From positions 1,674,001 through 1,738,000 of the forward strand of contig NZ_SHLC01000001.1 in NCBI RefSeq assembly GCF_004217495.1: a stretch of DNA of 64,000 bases, read 5' to 3'. Made by a program: the position numbers and the translations under genes. Below, piece after piece: positions 8,369 through 17,949 of the stretch (position 1 is its first letter; every line of letters starts with the position of its first letter). Origin of the DNA: Microterricola gilva. GTDB taxonomy: Bacteria; Actinomycetota; Actinomycetes; Actinomycetales; Microbacteriaceae. The notes under the pieces are model-generated. The model saw only the letters and a program-made list of their open reading frames with translations. It made no database searches and was not told the origin of the DNA.

Positions 8369-8785
8369 TTAGCGTGCGAACAGACCGCGGTAGTACTCGT
8401 AGACCCATCCGACGATGCTGATGGCGAGGATGCCAACGGCGATGAAGGAGATCCAGAAGCCGACGGCCAGGCCGAGCATGAACAGCGCGAGTGAGCCACC
8501 CAGCATGATCGGCCACCAGCTCCACGGGCTGAAGAAGCCGAGCTCGGCGTCTCCATCGTCGATGTTGGCGTCGAGGCGGTCCTCGGGGAGGTCTCCACCC
8601 TGGGCCGCGAAGACGCGGTCAAGGTAGAAGGCGATGAAACCGGAGAGGATACCCGAGAGGGCGATGGCGATCGTGCCGACCCACTCGAGGTGACCGGTCT
8701 CGATGACGGTCCAGAAGCCGTAGATCGCTGCGACGATCACGAAGAAGACGGTCAGGATCCAGAACAGTACGGAATTGACGCGCAT
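8369..8785 (-). CDS. ctaF: Cytochrome c oxidase subunit IV, actinobacterial type
   Basis: Small membrane subunit found in actinobacterial aa3 oxidases. It has 138 residues with two N-terminal transmembrane helices, a polar loop (about 62-86) and two C-terminal helices, including the family string FFSPWSWWPIMLG. Its ATG directly abuts the ctaD stop codon (8786-8788), so it is co-transcribed and probably coupled with ctaD. A strong hairpin follows. Confidence 0.95.
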   Translation of the reverse strand: MRVNSVLFWILTVFFVIVAAIYGFWTVIETGHLEWVGTIAIALSGILSGFIAFYLDRVFAAQGGDLPEDRLDANIDDGDAELGFFSPWSWWPIMLGGSLALFMLGLAVGFWISFIAVGILAISIVGWVYEYYRGLFAR

Positions 8786-10513
8786 TTACTTGATCCTCTC
8801 CGACGCGGCATCGAAGGTGGGCGCATCGGGAGCGTCCTTGGCCGGGCCGACACCGATGGGCAGAGCTGCCTCCGGGTGGTTCAGGTCGAATGCGGGCCGC
8901 TCGGAGCGGATGCGCGGGATCGACGTGAAGTTGTGACGCGGCGGCGGGCACGAGGTGGCCCACTCCAGCGATCCGCCGTAACCCCACGGGTCGTTGACGG
9001 TGACCTTGGGAGCATTGCGTGCCGTGATGTACACATTCAGGAAGAACGGGATCATCGAGGCGGCAAGAACCATGGAGCCGATCGTGGAGAGCTCGTTCAT
9101 CCAGGTGAAGCCATCGCTCGGCAGGTAGCTGGCGTAACGACGCGGCATGCCGACGACGCCGAGCCAGTGCTGCACGAGGAAGGTCGTGTGGAAGCCGATG
9201 AAGAGCAGCCAGAAGTGCCACTTGCCGAGACGCTCGTTGAGCATCTTGCCTGTCCACTTGGGCCACCAGAAGTAGAAGCCACTGAACATGGCGAACACGA
9301 CGGTGCCGAAGACGACGTAGTGGAAGTGCGCGACGACGAAGTAGGTGTCAGACACGTGGAAGTCGAGCGGCGGCGAGGCCAGGATCACGCCGGTGAGACC
9401 ACCGAAGGTGAAGGTGACGAGGAAGCCGATCGCCCAGAGCATCGGAGTCTCGAAGGTCAGCGAGCCTCGCCACATCGTGCCGATCCAGTTGAAGATCTTC
9501 ACACCGGTCGGAACGGCGATGAGCATCGTCATCAACGAGAAGAAGGGCAGCAGCACCGAGCCGGTGACGTACATGTGGTGAGCCCACACCGTGACCGAGA
9601 GTGCCGCGATGGCGATCGTCGCGTAGACGAGAGTCTTGTAACCGAAGATCGGCTTGCGGCTGAACACCGGGAAGACCTCGGACACGATGCCGAAGAACGG
9701 CAGGGCGATGATGTAGACCTCGGGGTGGCCGAAGAACCAGAACAGGTGCTGCCAGAGGATCACTCCACCATTGGCGGGGTCATAGATATGCATCCCGAAG
9801 ACGCGGTCGCCGGCTGCAGCCAGCATCGCGGCGGCGAGCACCGGGAAGGCCATCAGCACGAGGATCGAGGTGACGAGCGTGTTCCAGGTGAAGATCGGCA
9901 TGCGGAACATCGTCATACCGGGTGCACGCATCGTGATGATTGTCGTGATGAAGTTCACGGCACCGAGAATCGTTCCGAAACCGCTGAGGCCGAGGCCGAG
10001 CATCCAGAGGTTTCCACCGATACCGGGCGAGAACGTCGTCGACGCGAGCGGCTGGTATGCGAACCATCCGAAGGATGCCGCACCCTGCGGGGTGAGGAAT
10101 CCAGCGACCGCCATGAGGCTACCGAAGTTGAACAGCCAGTAGGCGAATGCGTTCAGACGCGGGAACGCCACGTCGGGGGCGCCGATCTGCAGCGGCATCA
10201 ACACGTTTGCGAAGCCGGCGAAGAGCGGCGTCGCGAACATGAGCAGCATGATTGTGCCGTGCATCGTGAACAGCTGGTTGTACTGCTCCTTGGTGGCCAC
10301 GATCTCGAGGCCGGGAGCGAACAGCTGCGCGCGGATGATGAGAGCCATCACGCCGCCGATGCAGAAGTAGATGAACGAGGTGATCAGGTACATGTACCCG
10401 ATGACCTTGTGGTCAGTGGAGGTGATCCACTTGACCAGGATGTTGCCCTTGCGCTCGACCTTCGACGCGGCGAACGGCGTCGAGGTCGGTGCGGGTGCTG
10501 TGGTGGTGCTCAT
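8786..10513 (-). CDS. ctaD: Cytochrome c oxidase subunit I
   Basis: Catalytic subunit of the aa3 oxidase, holding heme a and the heme a3-CuB centre where oxygen is reduced. The 575-residue protein has twelve predicted helices and the diagnostic strings [12 protein letters not shown] (heme a ligand region), [11 protein letters not shown] (CuB and the cross-linked His-Tyr pair) and WAHHMYVTG (two CuB histidines). It is the middle gene of the ctaC-ctaD-ctaF operon, 3 bp after ctaC and touching ctaF. Confidence 0.97.
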   Translation of the reverse strand: MSTTTAPAPTSTPFAASKVERKGNILVKWITSTDHKVIGYMYLITSFIYFCIGGVMALIIRAQLFAPGLEIVATKEQYNQLFTMHGTIMLLMFATPLFAGFANVLMPLQIGAPDVAFPRLNAFAYWLFNFGSLMAVAGFLTPQGAASFGWFAYQPLASTTFSPGIGGNLWMLGLGLSGFGTILGAVNFITTIITMRAPGMTMFRMPIFTWNTLVTSILVLMAFPVLAAAMLAAAGDRVFGMHIYDPANGGVILWQHLFWFFGHPEVYIIALPFFGIVSEVFPVFSRKPIFGYKTLVYATIAIAALSVTVWAHHMYVTGSVLLPFFSLMTMLIAVPTGVKIFNWIGTMWRGSLTFETPMLWAIGFLVTFTFGGLTGVILASPPLDFHVSDTYFVVAHFHYVVFGTVVFAMFSGFYFWWPKWTGKMLNERLGKWHFWLLFIGFHTTFLVQHWLGVVGMPRRYASYLPSDGFTWMNELSTIGSMVLAASMIPFFLNVYITARNAPKVTVNDPWGYGGSLEWATSCPPPRHNFTSIPRIRSERPAFDLNHPEAALPIGVGPAKDAPDAPTFDAASERIK

Positions 10514-10516
10514 GGC

Positions 10517-11404
10517 CTAGTGGTCCTCCTTGAGCTCGGGCGCCCCGGTACCCGGCAGGTTCTGGTTGCGGTCGTACTCGAAGCCGAGCTGGCCTTCCTG
10601 ACCGGCGTCGCGCAACGACTGGATGTAGTCGTCGTACTCGTCCTGGGAGACGACCTCGACGTTGAAGAGCATGAGCGAGTGGTACTCGCCGCAGAGCTCG
10701 GCACACTTGCCCTTGTACGTTCCCTCACGGGTGGGGGTCACGTACATGTAGTTGGTCTTGCCGGGGAACATGTCCTTCTTGTACAAGAAGTCGATGACCC
10801 AGAAGGAGTGGATGACGTCGCGGCTGTCGAGAGCGATCTCGATCTTCTGGTCAACGGGCAGCACCAGAGTCGGCAGCTCGGCCTCGTTGATCGCGCCCGG
10901 CTCGCCGTCGAGTTCGGGCTGAGCCTGAATCCCGGGCGAGTAGACGTCCTCGTTGATGTAGTTGAAGTCCCATGCCCACTGCTTGGCCATGACCTGGATC
11001 TCAACATCGGGCTCGGCGTACGGAGCCTCGATCGCAGCCTGGTCACGTGCGGTGAAGGCGAAGAAGCCGAGCACGAGAATGAGCGGAACGATCGTGTAGA
11101 AGATTTCGATCGGCATGTTGTAGCGCAGCTGTACGGGCAGGCCAGTCTGGCCCTTCCGACGGCGGTAGACGATGACGGCCCAGATGATGAGCCCCCATGT
11201 GATGAGGCCCACAATAAGCAGCACGATCCAGGATGTGGTCCACAGACCACTCACCATTGAGGTGTTCGACGTGACAGGGTTTTCACCCTCCACGAATCCT
11301 GGGAGGAAGCCGTTGAGCTGTGCCTGGGTACACCCGGCAAGAACTACGGCTAGCGTCGCTGCGATTGGAATTGCAGCCCATCGGAGTCGGCGATTGTTAC
11401 GCAC
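10517..11404 (-). CDS. ctaC: Cytochrome c oxidase subunit II
   Basis: Membrane-anchored subunit carrying the CuA centre that accepts electrons from QcrC. The 295-residue protein has a lipoprotein-type signal (LAGC near residue 25), two transmembrane helices (about 55-77 and 96-115) and a cupredoxin domain with the CuA motif CAELCGEYHSLM. The start is GTG at 11404, with AAAGG about 7 nt upstream. It is first in the ctaCDF operon; a possible TAGGCT -10 box lies near 11465-11470, giving a short leader that contains a small CACTTC/GAAGTG hairpin. Confidence 0.95.
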   Translation of the reverse strand: MRNNRRLRWAAIPIAATLAVVLAGCTQAQLNGFLPGFVEGENPVTSNTSMVSGLWTTSWIVLLIVGLITWGLIIWAVIVYRRRKGQTGLPVQLRYNMPIEIFYTIVPLILVLGFFAFTARDQAAIEAPYAEPDVEIQVMAKQWAWDFNYINEDVYSPGIQAQPELDGEPGAINEAELPTLVLPVDQKIEIALDSRDVIHSFWVIDFLYKKDMFPGKTNYMYVTPTREGTYKGKCAELCGEYHSLMLFNVEVVSQDEYDDYIQSLRDAGQEGQLGFEYDRNQNLPGTGAPELKEDH

Positions 11405-11553
11405 CGGTGACCTTTCGGGAGACTCGAAGACACTTCACAGGGAAGTGCCATTGACCGTTTCTAGCCTACTCCGCTCGCGGCGCCGGATTGTGCATTCGCA
11501 CGGCGTTGCATCAGTCATTTCACAAAAAACAAGGGCAGAAGCCACTTAAACCG

Positions 11554-11589
11554 CCTCGGGAGGGCATCCGCTTGGATGCCCTCCCGAGG
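11554..11589 (-). terminator. Terminator of the Fe-S carrier gene
   Basis: A perfect 16-bp stem (CCTCGGGAGGGCATCC with its complement) and a GCTT loop, followed on the minus strand by GGTTTAAG. The rest of 11405-11612 is the ctaC promoter region; no other gene is seen. Confidence 0.8.
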
Positions 11590-11612
11590 AAGATGCGTTA
11601 TAACTCGCCGGA

Positions 11613-11969
11613 TCAGTGGAACGAATCACCGCACGCGCAGCTGCCGCCGGCGTTGGGGTTGTCGATCGTGAATCCCTGCTTCTGGATCGTGTCCTCGAAG
11701 TCGATGGAAGCCCCATCGAGGTAGGGCACGCTCATCTTGTCGACGATGACCTCGACGCCGTCGTAGTCGACGACGGCGTCGCCGTCGAGCTGGCGCTCGT
11801 CGAAGTAGAGCTGGTAGATCAGGCCGGAGCATCCGCCAGGCTGCACGGCGACGCGCAGGCGCAGGTCGTCGCGACCTTCCTGGGTGAGGAGGCTCTTCAC
11901 CTTCGCGGCGGCAGCCTCAGAAAGGCCGACTCCGTGCTCGGCGGCGGTCGTGGTGCTTGTGTCTGTCAT
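11613..11969 (-). CDS. erpA: A-type iron-sulfur cluster insertion protein (ErpA/IscA-like)
   Basis: Small carrier that receives Fe-S clusters from a scaffold and inserts them into target enzymes. The 118-residue protein has the three conserved cysteines of the family: GGCSGL in the middle and the C-terminal CAC of SCACGDSF. The ATG at 11969 is preceded by GGGAG and gives the normal family length; an upstream in-frame start at 12014 would add 15 unrelated residues. It stands alone between the cta operon and the dipeptidase. Targets here could include LipA and the Rieske protein, which is inference only. Confidence 0.9.
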   Translation of the reverse strand: MTDTSTTTAAEHGVGLSEAAAAKVKSLLTQEGRDDLRLRVAVQPGGCSGLIYQLYFDERQLDGDAVVDYDGVEVIVDKMSVPYLDGASIDFEDTIQKQGFTIDNPNAGGSCACGDSFH

Positions 11970-12047
11970 GCTGCTCCCTGCATCTGAGACCAAGTGGTCA
12001 TGAAATCTGTTCAAATTCTACCCCGCTCAACTTCGGGCGGGCTGGGA

Positions 12048-13502
12048 TCATTCCCGGGCGTTCAGCCGCGCGAGGAACAGGGCCTCGCTGAGCACCGCCC
12101 GCTTGAAGACGCCGAGGTGCAGCGACTCGTTCGGGCTGTGCGCGCGGGAGTCGGGGTCTTCGACGCCCGTGACGAGGATCTCGGCCGCCGGGAACTCGCG
12201 CACGAGGTCGGAGATGAACGGGATCGACCCGCCGATGCCGGTGTCGACCGGGTCGACTCCCCAGGCGTCCGCCATGGCCTGCTTGGCCTCGCGCACGGCC
12301 CAGCCGCTCGTGTCGACGAGGAACGCCTCGCCCTTGTCCACCTCGCTGATCGTGAGCTCAGCACCCCACGGCGCGTGCGCGCGCAGGTGCGCCTCGATGG
12401 CGGCGAATGCCTCGGATGCCGGCTGCCCGGGTGCGACGCGGGAGCTGACCCGCACGCTCACAACCGGTGAGAGCGTGTTGGACGCGTTCGCGACGCTCGG
12501 CGCGTCGATGCCGGTCACCGTCACGGTTGGCTGCGCCCAGATGCGGCTGAGGATCGTGCCGCGGCCGATCGGCGAGACGCCAGGCAGCAGGCCGGTCTCG
12601 GCGCGGAGCTGCTCCTCCGAGTACTCCGGCGTCACGGTCTCGTGGCTGCGGAGGCCGTCGACCGCGACGGAGCCGTCTGCGTCGTGCAGTGTCGCAAGCA
12701 GTCGGATCGTGGCGAGCATGGCATCCGGCACCGCTCCCCCGAACATGCCGGAGTGCGAGGCGTGCTCGAGGGTGCGCACGGTGAGCTTGAACGTGACGTT
12801 GCCGCGGAGGGCGACGGTGAGCGCCGGGGTGGTGATGTCCCAGTTGCTCGAGTCGGCGACGACGATCGCATCGGCGGCCAGTGCGTCGCGGTTGTCGCGG
12901 AGGAAGTTGGCGAAGGAGCGGGAGCCGAACTCCTCCTCCCCCTCGATGAACAGGGCGATCCCGAGGTCGAAGTCGGGGCCGACGGCCTCGATCAGCGAGC
13001 GGACGGATGCCACGTGCGCCATGATCCCCGCCTTGTCGTCTGCTGCACCGCGGCCGTAGAGGCGGTCGCCGCGCACGACAGGCTGGTAGGGCTCGGAGTC
13101 CCAGTCGGCGTCATCGCCAGGAGGCTGCACATCGTGGTGGGCGTAGAGCAGAACGGTCGGGCGGCCGTTGCGGGCAGCGCGGGTGGCGAGCACAGCCGGC
13201 TGGCCGAGCTCACCGGCATCCGAATCGCCGGCCTCGCCCTCGATGGCGGCACGCTTGATCTCCACCGTGTCGAAGACGCCGAGTTCACGCACGAGCTCGG
13301 CGACGGCCTCGGCGCTGGCGGCGACGTGGGCGGGGTCGAAGGCCGACCAGGCCACCGATGGAATGCGCACGAGCGCGGAGAGCTCTGCGATCGTGCGGGG
13401 CAGATCGAGCTCGACGCTCTCGCGCACCGCCGCTTCGATCTGTGCCTGATCCTGTGGGGCCTGGCTGTGAGTGTTCGGGGGCGTCTTCGTCGTGTCGCTC
13501 AT
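12048..13502 (-). CDS. M20-family dipeptidase
   Basis: Cytosolic metallopeptidase of the M20 family (dinuclear zinc), probably cleaving dipeptides. The 484-residue protein shows the metal-binding string LLYAHHDVQPPGDD, the acidic metal-site segment FIEGEEEFGS and an inserted dimerisation domain (about 210-360). The ATG at 13502 is chosen because the N-terminus then matches the family and a TAAGAT box lies 7 nt upstream, giving a leaderless transcript; a reading to 13763 would run back through the divergent DUF3043 gene. No signal peptide is present. Confidence 0.9.
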   Translation of the reverse strand: MSDTTKTPPNTHSQAPQDQAQIEAAVRESVELDLPRTIAELSALVRIPSVAWSAFDPAHVAASAEAVAELVRELGVFDTVEIKRAAIEGEAGDSDAGELGQPAVLATRAARNGRPTVLLYAHHDVQPPGDDADWDSEPYQPVVRGDRLYGRGAADDKAGIMAHVASVRSLIEAVGPDFDLGIALFIEGEEEFGSRSFANFLRDNRDALAADAIVVADSSNWDITTPALTVALRGNVTFKLTVRTLEHASHSGMFGGAVPDAMLATIRLLATLHDADGSVAVDGLRSHETVTPEYSEEQLRAETGLLPGVSPIGRGTILSRIWAQPTVTVTGIDAPSVANASNTLSPVVSVRVSSRVAPGQPASEAFAAIEAHLRAHAPWGAELTISEVDKGEAFLVDTSGWAVREAKQAMADAWGVDPVDTGIGGSIPFISDLVREFPAAEILVTGVEDPDSRAHSPNESLHLGVFKRAVLSEALFLARLNARE

Positions 13503-13539
13503 ACGACTAATCTTAAAGGAACCAACCCAAGGACTTGAT

Positions 13540-14127
13540 GTGGCAAAGAACCAGGCCAGCAATGGCAGCGATCCCGTGACCAGCGACGAATCCACGGAAG
13601 AGACCGTCTCGACGGTCGGCAAGGGCGCCCCGACGCCCACACGCAAGCAGCAGGAGGCAGCCAACAAGCGCCCCCTCGTTCCCGGCGACCGCAAGGAGGC
13701 TGCGAAGGCGGCCCGCGCGAAGTCGGCCGAGGTGCGCGAGCGTGCCCGCATCGGCATGGCCAACGGCGAGGAGAAGTACCTCCCGATGCGTGACCGCGGC
13801 GAGCAGAAGCGCTACGTGCGCGACTACGTCGACGCCCGCTTCAGCATCGGTGAGTTCATGATCCCCGTGATGTTCCTGGTCATCATCCTCACGTTCATCC
13901 CGAGCCCGCAGGTGCAGACCTACGGCATCCTCGCGCTGTGGGCCTTCTTCCTGATCGCCGTCGTCGACAGCGTCATCCTGGGCTTCACCCTCACGCGCAA
14001 GCTCGCGGCCAAGTACGGCAAGGACAAGGTCGAGAAGGTGCGCTGGTACGCGGCGATGCGTGCGCTGCAGCTGCGCGCCATGCGCCTGCCGAAGCCGCAG
14101 GTCAAGCGTTTCCAGTTCCCCAGCTGA
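13540..14127 (+). CDS. DUF3043 membrane protein
   Basis: A 195-residue actinobacterial protein with a charged, low-complexity N-terminal half (about 1-105, rich in Lys, Glu and Ala), two transmembrane helices (about 107-123 and 129-148) and a basic C-terminal tail. It matches what I know of DUF3043, whose function is unknown. The GTG start at 13540 has AAGGA six bases upstream. It diverges from the dipeptidase with only 37 bp between starts. Confidence 0.85.
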   Translation: MAKNQASNGSDPVTSDESTEETVSTVGKGAPTPTRKQQEAANKRPLVPGDRKEAAKAARAKSAEVRERARIGMANGEEKYLPMRDRGEQKRYVRDYVDARFSIGEFMIPVMFLVIILTFIPSPQVQTYGILALWAFFLIAVVDSVILGFTLTRKLAAKYGKDKVEKVRWYAAMRALQLRAMRLPKPQVKRFQFPS

Positions 14128-14142
14128 GCAGCGGGAGAACTG

Positions 14143-14172
14143 AAGGGGCGGTCGCTGATGCGGCCGCCCCTT
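14143..14172. terminator. Bidirectional terminator between DUF3043 and the phosphodiesterase
   Basis: A 9-bp GC-rich stem, AAGGGGCGG with CCGCCCCTT, with a 12-nt loop between convergent genes, followed by TTTCTC on the plus strand. Confidence 0.7.
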
Positions 14173-14179
14173 TCTCGTC

Positions 14180-15322
14180 TCAGCGGGCGAACGCGCCGAG
14201 CCGCACGAGCGGGATGCGCATCTCCTCGTCGCTCAGCGAGCCGTGCTGGCCGACCATGCTGCGGCCGGCCAGCGTGATGTCGCGCGAGTCGTAGTACGCG
14301 ACGAGCTTGCGGGCGGCCACGATCACATCGCCGATGCGGGTGAGTGCGCGGGGGTCGACGTCGCCGAAGATGCCATCGGCGATCGCCTCAGCCTTGGTCG
14401 AGACCCAGACGCGGTCGCCCTCGACGCTGCGCCAGCTCTCGGCGAGGTCATCGGCTGCGGATGCCGGCAGGCCGGGCTCCAGGTAGAGTTGCAGGCAGCG
14501 CGGCTCGCCGCCGACGTGGCGGACCCCTGCAATGAGCTCTGGCACCGCGTCGTAGAGCACGTGTTTGTCGAGCGGAACGTCGATGATGCCGTGGTCGGCG
14601 GTCACGAGCACGCCGACCCCCTTCGGCAGAGCCCGCGCGAAGTCGGAGACGGCGGCGTCGAGCTTCTCCAGCTCGCCCAGCCACTTGTCGGATTCCCAGC
14701 CCTTGGCGTGTGCGGCCATGTCGAGCTCGGCGACGTAGAGGTAGACGATGGCGCGCTCGGTGGTCTCGATCACTCGCCGCGCCGCCGCGAACCGCTCATC
14801 GAGCGTGTCGGCGCTGAGGTATTCGGCGCCGCGCAGCACGGCGTCGGTGAGGCCGGAGTTCGCGTAGCGCGCCGTGCCGATCGCGAACGCCGGCATCGCG
14901 GCATCCCGCGCTTTCTCGAAGATCGTCGGCTGCAACTGCCAACTCTCCGGGCGCATCGCAGCATCCCAGCTCTTCAGCTGGTTGACGAGGCGGTCGTTGT
15001 CGGCGTCGAGCACCGAATAGCCGACCATGCCGTGCTGCCCCGGCGCCACCCCCGTGGTGAGCGTGGCGATGGCTGAGGCGGTCGTCGCGGGGAACACGCC
15101 CTCGATGACGTCGCTCTTGGCGAGGCGCGACGCCAGGAACCGGGCGTGGCCGGCGCGGCCGCGGAGGGCGGTGGCCCCGAGGCCGTCGACGAGCAGGACA
15201 ACGGCGTGGGTGCTTGGCGGCAGGGCGAGGGCGTTCTCCTCGCCGAGCACGCTCTGCAGCGAACTTTGCAGAACATCGGCAAGGCGAGGTCCACGGGAAA
15301 TACGGGCGGGTAGCATGGGCAT
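14180..15322 (-). CDS. Alkaline phosphatase superfamily phosphodiesterase (nucleotide pyrophosphatase-like)
   Basis: A 380-residue protein of the type I phosphodiesterase/nucleotide pyrophosphatase group, metal-dependent hydrolases related to alkaline phosphatase. Landmarks are [10 protein letters not shown] (first metal Asp), [15 protein letters not shown] (the TT site with the nucleophile Thr), [10 protein letters not shown] (Asp and His metal ligands) and VTADHGIID (the DH pair). There is no signal peptide, so it is probably cytoplasmic. The true substrate is unknown. The start could be the ATG at 15322 or the next one at 15316. It diverges from parC. Confidence 0.85.
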   Translation of the reverse strand: MPMLPARISRGPRLADVLQSSLQSVLGEENALALPPSTHAVVLLVDGLGATALRGRAGHARFLASRLAKSDVIEGVFPATTASAIATLTTGVAPGQHGMVGYSVLDADNDRLVNQLKSWDAAMRPESWQLQPTIFEKARDAAMPAFAIGTARYANSGLTDAVLRGAEYLSADTLDERFAAARRVIETTERAIVYLYVAELDMAAHAKGWESDKWLGELEKLDAAVSDFARALPKGVGVLVTADHGIIDVPLDKHVLYDAVPELIAGVRHVGGEPRCLQLYLEPGLPASAADDLAESWRSVEGDRVWVSTKAEAIADGIFGDVDPRALTRIGDVIVAARKLVAYYDSRDITLAGRSMVGQHGSLSDEEMRIPLVRLGAFAR

Positions 15323-15388
15323 CGCGCCCAGTCTGACATAACGCCGGGCGGCACCTGCCCCCTGCCCCGGTACGACGAGAAATCACGG

Positions 15389-17872
15389 ATGACGCGCAAC
15401 AGCACCAACACACCCGGCACCGCCGGCGCAGACTTCACCGAACGCATCGAAGACGTCGATGTCGCCACCGAGATGCAGGGCTCGTTCCTCGAGTACGCCT
15501 ACTCGGTGATCTACTCCCGTGCGCTGCCGGACGCGCGCGACGGCCTGAAGCCGGTGCAGCGCCGCATCCTGTACCAGATGGCCGAAATGGGGCTGCGCCC
15601 GGACAAGGGCCACGTCAAGTCGGCGCGCGTCGTCGGCGAGGTGATGGGAAAGCTGCACCCGCACGGCGACACTGCGATCTACGACACCCTCGTGCGCATG
15701 GCGCAGGCCTTCACGCTCCGCGTGCCCTTGATCGACGGCCACGGCAACTTCGGCTCGCTGGATGACGGCCCCGCCGCGTCGCGCTACACCGAGGCGCGCC
15801 TGGCCGCTCCTGCCCTCGCGATGACGGAGGGACTCGACGAGGATGTCGTCGACTTCGTTCCCAACTACGACAACCAGTTCATGCAGCCGGACGTGCTGCC
15901 AGCCGCCTACCCGAACCTGCTCGTCAACGGCGCGAGCGGCATCGCGGTCGGCATGGCCACGAACATGGCGCCGCACAACCTGATCGAGGTCATCGGCGCA
16001 GCGCGTCACCTCCTCGCCCACCCGAACGCGACGCTCGATGAGCTGATGGAGTTCGTGCCAGGACCCGACCTGCCGACGGGCGGCACGATCGTCGGCCTCG
16101 CTGGCATCAAGGACGCCTACGCGACCGGCCGCGGCAGCTTCAAGACCCGTGCACGGGTCAGCGTCGAGTCGATCACCGCCCGCAAGGCCGGCCTCGTCGT
16201 CACGGAGCTCCCCTATCTCGTCGGGCCTGAGAAGGTCATTGAGAAGATCAAGGACGGCGTCAACTCCAAGAAGATCAGCGGCATCTCGGATGTCACCGAC
16301 CTCACCGACCGCACCAACGGCCTGCGACTGGTCATCGGCATCAAGACCGGTTTCAGCCCGGAGGCCGTGCTGGAGCAGCTGTACCGGCTGACGCCGCTGG
16401 AGGACTCCTTCAACATCAACGCCGTCGCGCTCGTCGACGGTGGCCCGCAGACCCTCGGTCTGCGCGAGCTCCTGCTCGTCTACGTCGACCACCGCATCCA
16501 GGTCGTCACGCGCCGCTCGGAGTACCGTCTCGCCAGGCGCCGGGAGCGGCTCCACCTGGTCGAGGGCCTGCTCGTGGCGATCCTCGACATCGACGAGGTC
16601 ATCCAGATCATCCGCAGCAGCGATGACACCGCGCAGGCGCGCACGCGCCTCATGGACATCTTCGACCTCAGCGTCATCCAGACCGACTACATTCTCGAAC
16701 TGCAGCTGCGCCGCCTCACCAAGTTTTCGCTGATCGAGCTCGAGACGGAGGCGAGCAAGCTGCGCGCCGAGATCGATGAGCTCCTGGCACTGCTCGCGAG
16801 CAAGCCGGCCATCAAGGCACTCGTCTCGCACGAGCTGGCCGAGATCGCCGAGCGCTTCGGCACCCCGCGCCGCACGCTGCTCACGGACGCCAGGCCGAGC
16901 ATCGCCGGCGCGGCGGCCAAGCGTGCCGCCGCGATCCTCGAGGTCGCCGATGTGCCGTGCCGCGTGTTCCTCAGCACGACCGGGCGCATCGCCAGGGTCG
17001 ATCTGCCCGTCGGCGAGGACGGCCAGGCCACGATCACTCCCCCGGCCAGGCGCAGCAAGCACGACGCCATCCGCAGCAGCCTCGACACGACGAGCCGCGC
17101 CGAGATCGGCGCCGTCACGAGCCTCGGTCGTCTGATCCGCTTCACCCCCGTCGACCTGCCGATGCTGCCTCCGACCTCCGTGCAGCTGGCAGCGGGCGTC
17201 AAGGTCGGCGACTACCTCTCGCTGCCCAACCGCGACGAGAAGGTCCTCGCGATCGTCTCGCTCGATTCCGACCGTTCGATCGCGCTCGGCACCAAGCAGG
17301 GCGTTGTGAAGCGCGTCGCCGTTGGTGCATACCCGAACAAACCCGACTTCGAGATCATCGGCCTGAAGCCGAAGGACGAGGTCGTCGGCGCCGTGCAGGG
17401 CGGAGAGGACGACGAGCTCGTCTTCATCACCTCCGATGCGCAGCTGCTGCGCTTCGCCGCGGCATCCGTGCGCCCGCAGGGGTGCCCGGCCGGCGGCATG
17501 GCCGGCATCAACCTTGGCAGCGACGCCCACGCGATCTCGTTCACGAGCATCGCGCCGGATGCCGTGGACGAGGCGGTCGTCGTCACGATCGCCGCAGGCA
17601 ACCAGACGCTGCTCGGCATCGATCCGGGCAGCGCGAAGGTCAGCGACTTCAGCGAGTTCCCCGCGAAGGGCCGCGCCACGGGCGGAGTGCGCGCACAGCG
17701 ATTCCTCAAGGGTGAAGACGAACTCACGCTCGGCTGGGTCGGCTCGCCGCCTGCACTCGCGGTCGGACCGGACGGCTCCGTGCGCGTCCTGCCGGACGGC
17801 GGCTCCAAGCGCGACGCCTCCGGTTCCCCGCTCGACTCGGTGATCGGCGCCGTCGGCCACCAGATCGGCTAG
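15389..17872 (+). CDS. parC: DNA topoisomerase IV subunit A
   Basis: Breakage-reunion subunit of a type II topoisomerase. The 827-residue protein has the QRRILYQM segment, the catalytic tyrosine in ASRYTEAR (Tyr133), and a six-bladed beta-propeller C-terminal domain beginning near residue 510. Gyrase-type GyrA carries the Q-rich GyrA-box; I do not see QRRGGKG or a close form, so ParC is the better name, and the convergent partner is parE. No strong ribosome site precedes the ATG. Confidence 0.88.
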   Translation: MTRNSTNTPGTAGADFTERIEDVDVATEMQGSFLEYAYSVIYSRALPDARDGLKPVQRRILYQMAEMGLRPDKGHVKSARVVGEVMGKLHPHGDTAIYDTLVRMAQAFTLRVPLIDGHGNFGSLDDGPAASRYTEARLAAPALAMTEGLDEDVVDFVPNYDNQFMQPDVLPAAYPNLLVNGASGIAVGMATNMAPHNLIEVIGAARHLLAHPNATLDELMEFVPGPDLPTGGTIVGLAGIKDAYATGRGSFKTRARVSVESITARKAGLVVTELPYLVGPEKVIEKIKDGVNSKKISGISDVTDLTDRTNGLRLVIGIKTGFSPEAVLEQLYRLTPLEDSFNINAVALVDGGPQTLGLRELLLVYVDHRIQVVTRRSEYRLARRRERLHLVEGLLVAILDIDEVIQIIRSSDDTAQARTRLMDIFDLSVIQTDYILELQLRRLTKFSLIELETEASKLRAEIDELLALLASKPAIKALVSHELAEIAERFGTPRRTLLTDARPSIAGAAAKRAAAILEVADVPCRVFLSTTGRIARVDLPVGEDGQATITPPARRSKHDAIRSSLDTTSRAEIGAVTSLGRLIRFTPVDLPMLPPTSVQLAAGVKVGDYLSLPNRDEKVLAIVSLDSDRSIALGTKQGVVKRVAVGAYPNKPDFEIIGLKPKDEVVGAVQGGEDDELVFITSDAQLLRFAAASVRPQGCPAGGMAGINLGSDAHAISFTSIAPDAVDEAVVVTIAAGNQTLLGIDPGSAKVSDFSEFPAKGRATGGVRAQRFLKGEDELTLGWVGSPPALAVGPDGSVRVLPDGGSKRDASGSPLDSVIGAVGHQIG

Positions 17873-17880
17873 CCGGCGAA

Positions 17881-17925
17881 CGCAGTAATGGCCCTCAATC
17901 GCGAAGATTGAGGGCCATAACTGCG
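17881..17925. terminator. Bidirectional terminator between parC and parE
   Basis: A 20-bp inverted repeat with one mismatch (arms 17881-17900 and 17906-17925, loop GCGAA) lies between two convergent genes. The long, perfect palindrome could also be a dispersed repeat used as a terminator. Confidence 0.8.
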
Positions 17926-17949
17926 TTGCCTGTGCGTGGCTGCGGCCGC

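Noticed and set aside
8690-11260. An 856-codon open frame on the plus strand opposite ctaF-ctaD-ctaC
   Set aside because: It is the antisense of three clear oxidase genes, with His/Glu/Arg-rich, repetitive composition and no domain; long antisense frames are expected at this GC content.
15383-17860. An 825-codon minus-strand frame opposite parC
   Set aside because: ParC is unmistakable on the plus strand and this frame only mirrors its codon bias.
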